Assembly (NCBI RefSeq): GCF_030505195.1
Contig: NZ_CP129672.1
Coordinates: forward strand, 1 to 64,000
DNA length: 64,000 bases
Origin: Comamonas testosteroni
GTDB lineage: Bacteria; Pseudomonadota; Gammaproteobacteria; Burkholderiales; Burkholderiaceae_C
Reading direction: 5' to 3'
Shown: one piece after another, positions 36,635-45,064 of the stretch
How positions within the stretch are numbered: the first letter of the stretch is position 1
Layout of the letters: each line of letters opens with the position of its first letter
Translations under genes and position numbers: made by a program
The notes under the pieces: model-generated
The model's input: the letters and a program-made list of their open reading frames with translations, nothing else
What the model was told of the DNA's origin: nothing
Database searches by the model: none

Positions 36635-37036
36635 TCAAGCAATAGCTGTCTCGTGCAGCGCATGCCACAGCACGCCGCCAGCTGCGACTTCCAGAATCGC
36701 CGTGGAATAGCGCGCATGGCTAACGCCGGCCAGCATATGTGTTTCGCGGTAGCGCAGCGCGACATGTGAGCCCGCCTGCCAGATGGTTGTCAGCTCATCC
36801 ACCACCATCTGCAAACCGGGCCTGGCGCCAGCAGCGCCCTCAAACATCTGCTGTATCTGGGCACGCGTCACGATCCGGCCGCCTGTGGTGACCATGCTGA
36901 AGCCTTCGGCAAACACCTGCATCAGCGCCTTGATAGCGGCTTGGGCGGCTTCGCCCTTTTGAGTAAAAACGGTCTGGATCAGCGCATGCACATCGTTAAT
37001 GCTTTGTGCGGCAGCTTTGAGGTTCTGGTCGTTCAT
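36635..37036 (-). CDS. NTF2-like (SnoaL/DUF4440-type) small protein
   Basis: A 133-residue cytoplasmic protein with an NTF2-like cone fold pattern: helical N-terminus (INDVHALIQTVFTQKGEAAQAAIKALMQVFAEGFSMV), then GGRIVTRAQIQQMFEG and strands such as HVALRYRETHMLAGVSHARYSTAILEV. Such proteins are often enzymes or ligand binders of uncertain role. Its ATG overlaps the stop of the MFS gene (ATGA), so the two are made together. The far end runs into the 3' side of the VWA gene with only 9 bp between stop codons. Confidence 0.82.
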   Translation of the reverse strand: MNDQNLKAAAQSINDVHALIQTVFTQKGEAAQAAIKALMQVFAEGFSMVTTGGRIVTRAQIQQMFEGAAGARPGLQMVVDELTTIWQAGSHVALRYRETHMLAGVSHARYSTAILEVAAGGVLWHALHETAIA

Positions 37037-38391
37037 GCCTGGCTTTTTTTCAAGCTGTGTAAACAGGTCAGCGGCAGCAGCCCAACCAGGGCGGCGACGG
37101 CGAAGCTTGCGTGATAGGCCGCCAGCGCACCGGTATGCGGCTGCAGCAGGTTGAAGATCATCAAAAACAGGGCCGCGCCCACGCTGAATGCCATCTGGCG
37201 GTTGATGTTCCAGACCACGCTGGCCTGGGGCAGTTTCGAGCCGTGAAAATCCATCAGCGCCGTGGTTTGCGCGGCATTGGCAGCCAGACCGCCGCCCAGG
37301 CCCATCAGGGCATAGGCCAGCACCAGGGTTAGCAGATCGCCCGCGCTGTTCACTGCCATCAAGCAGGCAATACCCAGGCTGTGCAGCAGCAGACTGACCA
37401 CAAACAGCGGCCTCGCCCCCACGCGGTTGTAAATGCGGCCACACATCAGCATGGCCAGCAGCGCGCCGCCGGCATAGACCAGCATGAACATGCCCGAGCG
37501 CTGGGCGCTCAGTGCCAGCAGGTCCTGCAGAAAAAACAGGCTCAGCAGATTGACACCGGTAAACACGCCGGGCACGGCGTAGTACACGGCCATGGACACC
37601 CGCAGGCGTGAGCTGCGCAGCAGGCGCAGCTCGACCACCGGGTCTGCCGCTTTGCGCCAGTGGCGCAGATAGAGCGCGCTGGCTGCCAGACCCAGCGCAA
37701 GACACAGCAGCGCCCGAACCCGGCCACGGCCTGCACCGTACAGCGACATGCCCATGAGCACAGCAGTCAGTGCCGTACCGATCAGCAGCAGTCCGGTCAT
37801 ATCGGGCTTGACAGCAACCGACGGCTCGAATGACTCTGCCGAATCGCGCACCCAGCACCAGGCCAGCAGCGCGGCAGCCAGGGCCAATGGAATATTGGCA
37901 AAAAACACCCAGCGCCAGGAACTGCTGTCCACAATCAGCCCGCCCAGTCCCGGTGACAAAGCCGGTGCAATCAGGGCCACGGCCATGACAAGGGTGGAGA
38001 TGCGTGCACGCTCCGCCCCCTGAAACAAGGCAAAGGCCATGGCCTGCCCCACAGGAATCAGCAGCCCGCCGGCCATTCCCTGCACGAAGCGCCAAACCAC
38101 CACGGCCGTAAAACTGCCTGCCATGCCGCAAGCCGCCACAGCCAGTGCAAACACCAGCATGGAAACTGCCAGCAAACGCCGCGCGCCCCAGCGGCCGGCC
38201 AGCCACGTGCTGATGGGAATCACCAAGGTCAGGCCCAGGATGTAGGCATTTCCCACCCAGGCGGTGTCCAGGCTGGCTGTCTCGAACTCGGCAGCCAGGC
38301 GTGGCAAGGCGACTGCAGGCATGAAGATATTGATGCAGTCGATAAAAAACCCGGTCAAAAACACCAGGGCAATGCGGTAACGGTAGCTCAT
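37033..38391 (-). CDS. MFS drug/metabolite exporter (DHA2-like)
   Basis: A 452-residue major facilitator of the EmrB/QacA-like type. Helix 1 is FLTGFFIDCINIFMPAVALPRLAAEF. Family motif A lies at GNAYILGLTLVIPISTWLAGRWGARRLL and the antiporter motif C at LIAPALSPGLGGLIVDSSSWRWVFFANIPLA. Export of a small organic molecule is likely. It is divergent from a LysR gene 88 bp away, which probably regulates it, and is coupled to the NTF2-like gene. Confidence 0.9.
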   Translation of the reverse strand: MSYRYRIALVFLTGFFIDCINIFMPAVALPRLAAEFETASLDTAWVGNAYILGLTLVIPISTWLAGRWGARRLLAVSMLVFALAVAACGMAGSFTAVVVWRFVQGMAGGLLIPVGQAMAFALFQGAERARISTLVMAVALIAPALSPGLGGLIVDSSSWRWVFFANIPLALAAALLAWCWVRDSAESFEPSVAVKPDMTGLLLIGTALTAVLMGMSLYGAGRGRVRALLCLALGLAASALYLRHWRKAADPVVELRLLRSSRLRVSMAVYYAVPGVFTGVNLLSLFFLQDLLALSAQRSGMFMLVYAGGALLAMLMCGRIYNRVGARPLFVVSLLLHSLGIACLMAVNSAGDLLTLVLAYALMGLGGGLAANAAQTTALMDFHGSKLPQASVVWNINRQMAFSVGAALFLMIFNLLQPHTGALAAYHASFAVAALVGLLPLTCLHSLKKSQA

Positions 38392-38461
38392 GTCTTTCCT
38401 TTGAGCTGCACATAGTAGGCAGCGCAGTTGCCCGCGTCGATACCGCTATGCTTGATACTTT

Positions 38462-38473
38462 GTTTGATCAAAC
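38462..38473. promoter_or_regulatory. Perfect 12-bp palindrome before the LysR gene
   Basis: GTTTGATCAAAC is a perfect palindrome 6 bases before the ATG of the LysR gene and within the 88-bp divergent region. It is well placed to be the LysR operator and, so close to the start codon, to repress its own gene. Confidence 0.6.
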
Positions 38474-38479
38474 TGAACA

Positions 38480-39391
38480 ATGGCCGCCACCACAAGCACT
38501 GCCATCCACACCCAGCTTCACCGCGTGCAGACTTTTCTGGCCGTGGTGGAACTGGGCAGCTTCACCAAGGCCGCCGACTACCTGAACATCAGCAAAGCCA
38601 TGGCCAGCTTGCATGTAAAGGCGCTGGAAGAAGCCCTGTCCATTACCTTGCTGGTGCGCAGCACGCGGTCGGTGGCATTGACGGAAAGCGGCCAGCAGTT
38701 CTATGACGAGTTCAAGCAGATCTTCGGCCATATCGAAGCTGCATTTGACAATGCCCAGCACGGCAGCCGCCGCCTGCGCGGGCAGTTACGCATCAGCACC
38801 ACGGCCGAGTTTGGCGAGCGCTATGTGCTGCCGCTGATCCCGCAGTTTGTGCAGCGCTACCCAGGCATTGCCATCAGCCACGATGCCAATTCCTCGCTCA
38901 GTGACCTGGTAGCCGAAAAGCTCGACCTGGTTGTACGCCTGGGCAGCCTGGCCGATTCCAGCCTCAAAAGCCGCAAGCTGGCAGATTATGAAATCTGGCT
39001 GGTCGCATCGCCCCAGTTGACTGGCCTGCAAGCCGTGCAGCGGCCGCAAGACCTGGCCGATCTGCCCTGGATTGCCAACAGTAATCTGGACAGCCCCACG
39101 CACTGGGTGCTGGAAGGCGCACAGGGCCAGCAGACCGAGGTGCAGGGCCGCACCGCCCACCAGTCCAATTCATCGAGCACGATTCGGGCGCTGGCACTGG
39201 CGGGCCTGGGTGTCGCCGTGCTGCCCGACTGGCTGGTGCAGGACGATGTGCGCAGCGGCCAGCTGCAGCGCGTGCTGCCCGAGTACGCCCTGCCCAATCA
39301 GTCGATTCATCTGGTCTTCCCCGGCAGCCGCCACCTGCCGCGCAAGACACGGGTGTTCATCGACTTTCTGGCCGAGCATCTGGTGTGTTGA
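38480..39391 (+). CDS. LysR-family transcriptional regulator
   Basis: A 303-residue regulator. The helix-turn-helix is [38 protein letters not shown], with an unusual KAMASLHVK recognition helix. The effector domain follows from about residue 90 ([21 protein letters not shown]). It belongs to the CrgA/YafC-like branch by wording. It is divergent from the MFS-NTF2 operon and is probably its regulator; a perfect palindrome lies just before its start. Confidence 0.92.
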   Translation: MAATTSTAIHTQLHRVQTFLAVVELGSFTKAADYLNISKAMASLHVKALEEALSITLLVRSTRSVALTESGQQFYDEFKQIFGHIEAAFDNAQHGSRRLRGQLRISTTAEFGERYVLPLIPQFVQRYPGIAISHDANSSLSDLVAEKLDLVVRLGSLADSSLKSRKLADYEIWLVASPQLTGLQAVQRPQDLADLPWIANSNLDSPTHWVLEGAQGQQTEVQGRTAHQSNSSSTIRALALAGLGVAVLPDWLVQDDVRSGQLQRVLPEYALPNQSIHLVFPGSRHLPRKTRVFIDFLAEHLVC

Positions 39392-39440
39392 TTGCCCACA
39401 AAAAACTCAAGACAAAACAACCTCTGACGCTTACCCAGAA

Positions 39441-39461
39441 AGCGCCAGCAGCTATCAAAAA
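39441..39461. repeat. Dispersed palindromic repeat, arm copy
   Basis: AGCGCCAGCAGCTATCAAAA preceded by a partner GACGCTTAC at 39425. It closely resembles the copy at 61469-61500, including the flanking CTCTGACGCTTAC / CTCTAACGCTTAC. Confidence 0.6.
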
Positions 39462-39587
39462 CATAAAATTCATGCCATGCGGCTGCGCCCTAGCCTCGGG
39501 CGTGGCCGTCTTGCAATCCGCACCAATCCGGGACACTACTGTTTAGCAGCTAGGCTTGGTGCTTACTCTTTGAACGGAAGCGAATCC

Positions 39588-39944
39588 TTGAGCACAGCCA
39601 CCCTCCCCTCTTGCCCCCAATGCGGTCTGGACAACACCTATCCCGATGGCGATCTGCTGATCTGCCCCGATTGCGCCCATGAATGGTCGGCCCATGCAGA
39701 AACCATTGCCGATGAAGACAACGGCCCCCGCATCATCAAGGATGCCAACGGCACGCCGCTGGCCGACGGCGACAGCGTGCTGCTGGTCAAGGACCTGAAG
39801 GTCAAAGGTTCCTCTACCGTCATCAAAAAAGGCACCAAGATCAAAGGCATTCGCCTGGTCTATGACAACGGCGACCATGACGTGGACTGCAAGACGGATC
39901 AGGGTCCATTCATTCTTAAATCCGAGTTTCTGAAAAAGGCCTGA
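39588..39944 (+). CDS. PhnA/YjdM-family zinc-ribbon protein
   Basis: A 118-residue protein of the PhnA/YjdM family. The N-terminal zinc ribbon has CPQC and CPDC pairs ([28 protein letters not shown]), followed by the conserved C-terminal SH3-like domain ([31 protein letters not shown]). Despite the name, a phosphonate role is not proven for the family. The start is TTG with GGAAG 6-10 bases upstream, which gives the usual family N-terminus. The longer upstream frame overlaps the LysR gene and is rejected. Confidence 0.93.
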   Translation: MSTATLPSCPQCGLDNTYPDGDLLICPDCAHEWSAHAETIADEDNGPRIIKDANGTPLADGDSVLLVKDLKVKGSSTVIKKGTKIKGIRLVYDNGDHDVDCKTDQGPFILKSEFLKKA

Positions 39945-40706
39945 CGCGGCACTCCCCATCGCTGAACCCAGCGATCCACCCAACGCCCGGAGCCATGCCG
40001 GGCGTATCCGCTTACACAATGGGGCGGCTCAAAAGCTCTGGCAACCCGCTTGTGCAAATAAAAGCCCGACCAGCCTCTGCCCTGATCCCAAAGCGCTGGC
40101 CGTTACCAAAAACAGACTCAGCCACATCCGCCATCCGCAAATGAAACGGCTGTCTGTCCCCGTGCAACTACAAGCTCAGGGCGGCATGGCTTTCGATGGC
40201 GCACGCCATCGCCGCACAAAACTGCCGCCTCTTCCGCCGCCTTGCCATGGCAGGGCCGACCCTAAGGCTTACCCTCGGATGTCATGATCTGGCAATTAAA
40301 TTGCGGCATGCGTTAAGTCCATTCAGGGCACCGGCCCTACATTGCCCCTCGAACTCCTTGATTTCTGCCCCTGCAGAGATCAAGACAGACTGATGCATAC
40401 CCCGTGCGCAGCCAGGTCCAGGCCATGAAGGGCATTAGCAGGAAATGAACCGGCAACTCGAAGGCAAGCAAACCAATCACTGGTCACAGTCACCGCACTG
40501 GCCTGTAGAGGTCCTGGCACAAAGACTTGGCAGTCTATGCATCACAGGCTTGACGCTGTTGGCCTGCGCAGCTCCCCCCGGCATCAAGACAACAAAAAGC
40601 CCTGCCTAGCCCTAGCACCGCGGCTTGCAGCCTCTACGTCGTGATGCTTGCAACTCATGCAGCAGGGATCCTGCCCGTGCCCCATACCAACTTCCAAGAG
40701 ACAAGC
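39945..40706. other. Long non-coding stretch before the MFS permease
   Basis: About 760 bases without a supported gene. Near its left end, CGCCCGG (39984-39990) pairs with CCGGGCG (39998-40004) around a 7-base loop, a terminator-like hairpin lacking a T-run. The rest must hold the permease promoter and leader. Short frames (for example 40196-40393) have no ribosome site and unlikely composition. A small RNA here cannot be excluded. Confidence 0.55.
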
Positions 40707-42077
40707 ATGACCCCAAGAGCGACGACCATTTCGGGTGCAACGCCCAGGCAGGACACCAGCCATGGCATCGATGCAGACAACGCGCTGTATGCCAAGGTCA
40801 GTTGGCGGCTGCTGCCCCTGCTGCTGATCTGCTATATGGTCGCCTACCTGGACCGCATCAACATCGGCTACGCCCAGATCCAGATGAAGCAGACGCTGGA
40901 TTTCGGCGACGCCGCCTACGGCTTTGGCGCAGGCCTGTTCTTCATCGGCTACTTTCTGTTTGAAGTGCCCAGCAATCTGCTGCTGGAGAAGATAGGCACA
41001 CGCAAAACGCTGATGCGCATCATGCTGGCCTGGGGCGTCATCGCCACGGCAATGGCCTGGGTCTCCACTCCCATGCAGTTCTATGTCGCGCGCTTTCTGC
41101 TCGGTGCCTTCGAAGCCGGCTTCTTTCCCGGCGTGATTCTGTACTTCACCTACTGGTACCCCTCGGCACGCCGCGGCCGCGTGATCTCCATCTTTCTCTC
41201 TGCCGTCATGGCCATAGCGATTGCGGCCGGCCCGTTATGCGGCGCCATTCTCAAATATATGGATGGCATCGACGGTCTGCATGGCTGGCAGTGGTTGTTT
41301 CTCATCCAGGGCCCTCCCGCCTGCATTCTGGGTCTGATCCTCTACTTCTATCTGCAGGACAAGCCGAGCGACGCCGGATGGCTGACAGACACCGAAAAAG
41401 GGCGCCTGCAACACAACATCGCCAACGACAGCTGCCAAGTTGCTCACCATGGCGGACACGGGCACAAGGCGGCCCACAGCAGCGCCACTATGGGCCAGTT
41501 GCTGCGCGACCCAAAGGTCTATGCCCTGTCACTGGTGTATTTCATGATGCACGGTGCCACCTATCTGTTTGTCTTCTGGATGCCCACCGTGATTCAGGGC
41601 CTGGGAGTGCAGGACGTGCTGCATGTCGGCATCTATTCGGCCATTCCCTTTGTTGCGGGCTTCTTCGGCATGATTGCCTTCGGTGCCAGCTCCGACCGGT
41701 TCCGCGATCGACGCTGGCATTTGTTCATCGCCACCGGCATGGCCATTGCCGGCCTGATCGCTGCCCTGCAGATGCACGGCCATCTTGAGGGTTCGCTGAT
41801 TGCCCTGGCCTTCACGCTAATCGGTCTGGCGGCCCTGCCCCCGCTGTTCTTTGCCCTGGTCAGCGACTATCTGTCACCGGCCGTGGCCGCCGGCGGCATA
41901 GCGCTCATCAGCAGCCTGGGCAACCTGGGCTCGGCCGCCAGCCCCACACTGGCCGGCCTGCTGACGCAATACACAGGCAACAAGCACTACAGCATCTATC
42001 TGGTGCTGGTCATGCTGATCCTCTCGGCACTGGTGCTGATGGTGACGTTGCGCGGCGCAAAGACCAGGCGGGGCTGA
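40707..42077 (+). CDS. MFS permease, anion:cation symporter (ACS) type
   Basis: A 456-residue, 12-helix MFS importer. The N-terminus (WRLLPLLLICYMVAYLDRINIGYAQIQM) and the loop FEVPSNLLLEKIGTRKTLMRIM are hallmarks of the ACS family (tartrate, phthalate, hexuronate and similar organic acids). Helix 5 region reads GAFEAGFFPGVILYFTYWYP. The ATG at 40707 gives the usual length; the frame is open to 40641 but without a better ribosome site. No catabolic genes adjoin it, so the substrate is unknown. Confidence 0.9.
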   Translation: MTPRATTISGATPRQDTSHGIDADNALYAKVSWRLLPLLLICYMVAYLDRINIGYAQIQMKQTLDFGDAAYGFGAGLFFIGYFLFEVPSNLLLEKIGTRKTLMRIMLAWGVIATAMAWVSTPMQFYVARFLLGAFEAGFFPGVILYFTYWYPSARRGRVISIFLSAVMAIAIAAGPLCGAILKYMDGIDGLHGWQWLFLIQGPPACILGLILYFYLQDKPSDAGWLTDTEKGRLQHNIANDSCQVAHHGGHGHKAAHSSATMGQLLRDPKVYALSLVYFMMHGATYLFVFWMPTVIQGLGVQDVLHVGIYSAIPFVAGFFGMIAFGASSDRFRDRRWHLFIATGMAIAGLIAALQMHGHLEGSLIALAFTLIGLAALPPLFFALVSDYLSPAVAAGGIALISSLGNLGSAASPTLAGLLTQYTGNKHYSIYLVLVMLILSALVLMVTLRGAKTRRG

Positions 42078-42218
42078 GCCATGCTTTAGGGAGGAGTCCA
42101 CCAGGTGAAAGCCGTGCTGGAAAGCTCCGACTATCGGCCGACCTTCGCAGCGGTCGTTGACAACAGGTCGGCTCGCTGAGGATATGCCTGCGCGGAAAGC
42201 TTTGGTTTTTGCAAATGC

Positions 42219-43805
42219 CTATTCCGGAGACAAAACGGTGAACAACTCCCGCCAATTCCCGGGCGCGTGGCTGATCAGTTCTTTCAGCAGTACTTGCACG
42301 CGTTGTGCGACCTGGGAAACGCTCTCGCCTTCTGTCAAAGGACTATCACCTGCAATGATGCAAATATCTGCCTCGATATTTCCCATATCCGCCTCCCACC
42401 CGCTCGCCGATTCAAGGAGATAAAGCAAGTGATATTCGATTGAAAAGCCTGGCACCGTCGAATTACTCTGACATGCGTGGGACAAACTCTGGAACGTCAA
42501 CATCAGGTCATGCCTGGAAAAGGTCCGACTTTCGAGGCTGAGTGACAGCGCTGATTCCCCAATAGCCTCGTAAGCCAACTCTCGCCAATAGGCTACATCG
42601 TGCTTTCCATCTGATTGAAGCATATGCAGGCTGGCATACGATGCCATCGCGTCCACATCATCGAACAACCGCGAAAGCACTAAGTCGCTACGAAAGTCGA
42701 ATCCAAAAAAATAAATTACTCCGTCCAACACCAGCGATTCAATTCCACCTATGGCAGGAAGCCGCTCGCCGAACGCTAATACGCCCTTGGCTTCGGTATC
42801 GCCTGGTTCGCAGGCACGGCGCAACCATTCGACGGCTTCGGTCACATCGCCCTGCTGAAGAGTATGCAAGGCATCAAGATTGGATTGGGCTAGCTTGTTG
42901 CCCTGTGCTGCAGCTTTACGCCACCAAGCAACGGCTTGTTCTTCGTCTTTCGCAACGCCGCGACCATCCATGTACAAGGAGCCTAGATTCGCTTGAGAAA
43001 CAGCATGTCCTTGCTCCGCCGCTTTGCGCCACCACACTGCGGCCTGGGCTTCGTCCTGGGTCACACCTTCGCCCTGTACGTAGCAAGCAGCAAGACTCGC
43101 CTGGGCGACTGGGTCGCCTTGCTCGGCTGCTCTACGCCACAAGAGCAGGGCTTGAACGTCATCCCGGTCAACGCCTAGCCCTGTCGCGTACATATTGGCG
43201 AGATTGGTTTGCGCCTCCGCATTACCTTGTTCTGCGGCCTTGCGCCACCAGGCCACGGCTTGAGCATCGTCCTGCCTCACCCCCCTACCCAGCCTCAACA
43301 TTCCGGCGAGATTGATCTGTGCTATGACGTGCCCTTGCTCAGCGGCTTTACGCCACCAGCCTACGGCCTGCACATCATCTTGGCCAACTCCTCGCCCTGC
43401 TTCATAGACGCCACCAAGCCAGCTCTGAGCGATGGGAAGTCCCTGGTCCGCGGCTTTCTGCCACCAAGTTGCGGCCAGGGCATCGCTTTGGGGCACACCT
43501 TGGCCTGTTGAATACACGTACCCGAGATCGGACTGAGCTGCAACGTCGCCCTGTTCCGCGGCCTTGCGCCACCACGCCACCGCTTGTGCATCGTCCTTAG
43601 CTATGCCCAAACCATGCATATACATTGAGCCAAGAGCATGCTGGGACATAGCGTGGCCTTTCCTGGACGCTTTGCGATACCAAGTCACGGCCTTGGCATA
43701 GTCCTGTGCAACGCCATTCCCGTCCTCGTATCTACGACCGAGTTGATACTGCGCTTCAGCATTTCTGTCATTTTTCCCAAAGAGTCTAAGGAGACGGCTT
43801 AGCAT
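42219..43805 (-). CDS. Sel1-repeat (TPR-like) protein with unassigned C-terminal domain
   Basis: A 528-residue cytoplasmic protein. Residues about 15-305 are eight full 36-residue Sel1 repeats (pattern A-x-x-x-L-G-x-x-Y-x-x-G-x-G-V, then D-x-x-Q-A-V-x-W-W-R-K-A-A-E-Q-G) plus a degenerate ninth. The last 170 residues, from about LVLDGVIYFFGFDF, form a domain I do not recognise. No signal peptide is seen. The start may be ATG 43805 or TTG 43820. Base composition looks clearly lower in GC than its neighbours, suggesting transfer. Sel1 proteins usually scaffold protein contacts. Confidence 0.85.
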   Translation of the reverse strand: MLSRLLRLFGKNDRNAEAQYQLGRRYEDGNGVAQDYAKAVTWYRKASRKGHAMSQHALGSMYMHGLGIAKDDAQAVAWWRKAAEQGDVAAQSDLGYVYSTGQGVPQSDALAATWWQKAADQGLPIAQSWLGGVYEAGRGVGQDDVQAVGWWRKAAEQGHVIAQINLAGMLRLGRGVRQDDAQAVAWWRKAAEQGNAEAQTNLANMYATGLGVDRDDVQALLLWRRAAEQGDPVAQASLAACYVQGEGVTQDEAQAAVWWRKAAEQGHAVSQANLGSLYMDGRGVAKDEEQAVAWWRKAAAQGNKLAQSNLDALHTLQQGDVTEAVEWLRRACEPGDTEAKGVLAFGERLPAIGGIESLVLDGVIYFFGFDFRSDLVLSRLFDDVDAMASYASLHMLQSDGKHDVAYWRELAYEAIGESALSLSLESRTFSRHDLMLTFQSLSHACQSNSTVPGFSIEYHLLYLLESASGWEADMGNIEADICIIAGDSPLTEGESVSQVAQRVQVLLKELISHAPGNWRELFTVLSPE

Positions 43806-44307
43806 ATTGGCAAGGTCCAAAGTACATTTTTGATTTGATGCCCCAAGCTGGGGCAGAGGTGTCGGCGCGGCTGGTTGCTGTAGTGCAAGGCCGGGTTGCT
43901 GCTAAGGGTCAGGGAAGTACAGGCATTTCAATGCCATGCTTGTCTAGAAAGACGGATGGCTGCAATCGACCTTATATCTGTGAAGCAAACGGAAAGAAAT
44001 CAGGTAATTCTTAAAATTCAGCAATACCCATCCTCATGAATGCCAACGATGCACTTGCTGTGCAGGGGGTCACTCGCAAAAGAAAAAGCAGGACTACATC
44101 AAAGCCTTCCCAGCTTTTCTGGACCTCTGCAAACAAGAGGATCTATCAGCGGCCCCTATCACTTACCTCAATTTAGGATTCAGAAGAGTTTTATCTTTCA
44201 ATGAACGCCTCAAACTCCGCTGAGACTCAGCCAATAACCATCAGACACTGAAGTTCAGCAAAAAAGACCTCTGGCATTTATTTAGTAAGTTCTTATTGCT
44301 ATTAGAT
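43806..44307. other. AT-rich non-coding stretch, possible gene remains
   Basis: About 500 bases between two minus-strand genes, with lower GC than the rest. No complete gene is supported. A plus-strand frame at 44008-44220 (ending AFPAFLDLCKQEDL, ITYLNLGFRRVLSF) reads like protein but has no start codon, so it may be the remnant of a lost gene. A promoter for the Sel1 gene should lie near 43810-43900. Confidence 0.5.
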
Positions 44308-44784
44308 TTACTCTTTGAGCTGTGCCTCGGTAAACGGATTGGCCTCATAACGCAGCCAGCCTGCCGCCACAGACTTGCCTCCAGCAGCGCCTGCGCTGCG
44401 GTCGTTGGGGTGCGAGCGCCCCTCGCTCACCACCACCTCGGCAAAGTCAAACGGGCTCATGCCCGAAATGCAAGCCACATTCACACCGTACTGATGCGGC
44501 GACGAGCGTCGCTGATGGAAGGTATAGATGCCGCAATGCTTGCAAAAGAAATGCTTGGCCTGCCCGGTGTTGAACTGGTAGAGCGTCAGCGCGTCCTGCC
44601 CCTGCAGCACCTCGATTCCGCTCAAATCAGCCGACACCGCCACGGCCCCGCGCATGCGGCAAAACGAGCAATTGCAGCGCCGCACGGTGTTCAGGCCGTC
44701 GCTTAAAAGAACGGTAAAACGCACTGCGCCGCAGTGGCAGGCTGCTTGGAGCGGTTGGGAAAAATCGAGACCAGAGCTAGGCAT
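44308..44784 (-). CDS. GFA-family (CENP-V/GFA domain) zinc protein
   Basis: A 158-residue protein of the GFA family (glutathione-dependent formaldehyde-activating-like). Zinc-ligand cysteines are in ACHCGAVRF, RRCNCSFCRMRGA and FFCKHCGIYTFH. Family members are mostly uncharacterised; spontaneous or GSH-linked formaldehyde handling is uncertain. GGAG 6 bases upstream supports the ATG at 44784; two earlier start-like codons exist at 44796 and 44799. The gene sits left of the IS, and its promoter region holds the palindromes at 44908-44981. Confidence 0.9.
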   Translation of the reverse strand: MPSSGLDFSQPLQAACHCGAVRFTVLLSDGLNTVRRCNCSFCRMRGAVAVSADLSGIEVLQGQDALTLYQFNTGQAKHFFCKHCGIYTFHQRRSSPHQYGVNVACISGMSPFDFAEVVVSEGRSHPNDRSAGAAGGKSVAAGWLRYEANPFTEAQLKE

Positions 44785-44875
44785 GGTTGTCTCCATCAAG
44801 GGGCGGTTTTGAGGCGAGCACTGAAATCAACAGCATCCAATATCGGTCAAATCAAGCTCAAGCGCATATTTATCA

Positions 44876-44893
44876 AGCGCAAGCAGCTATGAA
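44876..44893. repeat. Dispersed palindromic repeat, arm copy
   Basis: AGCGCAAGCAGCTATGAA, preceded by a related CAAGCGCATATTTATC. The same arm recurs immediately right of the IS at 46297. Confidence 0.6.
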
Positions 44894-44907
44894 GTTTTGA
44901 AGTTATG

Positions 44908-44981
44908 AAAATTTCCCGATCAGGAAATTTTTGACTTGTTGCAGTTGATTTGAATACATATTTCCCGCTCGGGAAATTTAA
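44908..44981. promoter_or_regulatory. Two related operator-like palindromes flanking a promoter-like sequence
   Basis: Dyad 1 (44908-44931) is AAAATTTCC-CGATCA-GGAAATTTT, one mismatch in 12-bp arms. Dyad 2 (about 44960-44977) is ATTTCCCG-CT-CGGGAAAT. Between them on the plus strand are a -35-like TTGACT (44931-44936) and, after an 18-base spacer, TACATA. Two copies of one site around a promoter is the usual plan of a self-repressing regulator, for example in toxin-antitoxin loci, but no such gene is here. The right dyad abuts the IS target. Confidence 0.6.
44974..44981. repeat. Target-site duplication, left copy
   Basis: AAATTTAA directly before the left IS end; identical to 46289-46296. An 8-bp duplication is the norm for ISL3-family elements. 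Confidence 0.9.
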
Positions 44982-45005
44982 GGTTCATCGAGGAATTTCG
45001 TGGAG
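44982..45005 (+). repeat. ISL3 left inverted repeat
   Basis: Starts GGTTCATCGAGGAATTTCGT. About 16 of 24 positions match the reversed right end, including the first nine. Confidence 0.85.
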
Positions 45006-45064
45006 ATAAGCCCGTTCGTTTTGTAATCTGATGGCAACGACACTGACATCGGAGAACAAATCAA

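Noticed and set aside
36635..38413. A single long minus-strand frame covering the MFS and NTF2-like genes
   Set aside because: Only its last 133 codons (from ATG 37036) code for a real protein; the rest is a shifted frame of the MFS gene, which has the true transporter sequence.
39945..40706. Short frames in the long gap as small genes
   Set aside because: None has a ribosome site, hydrophobic pattern or composition that supports coding.
42870..43760. Regular 108-bp repeats as a possible CRISPR or satellite array
   Set aside because: They are coding Sel1 repeats with diverged third positions, not short identical repeats with spacers.
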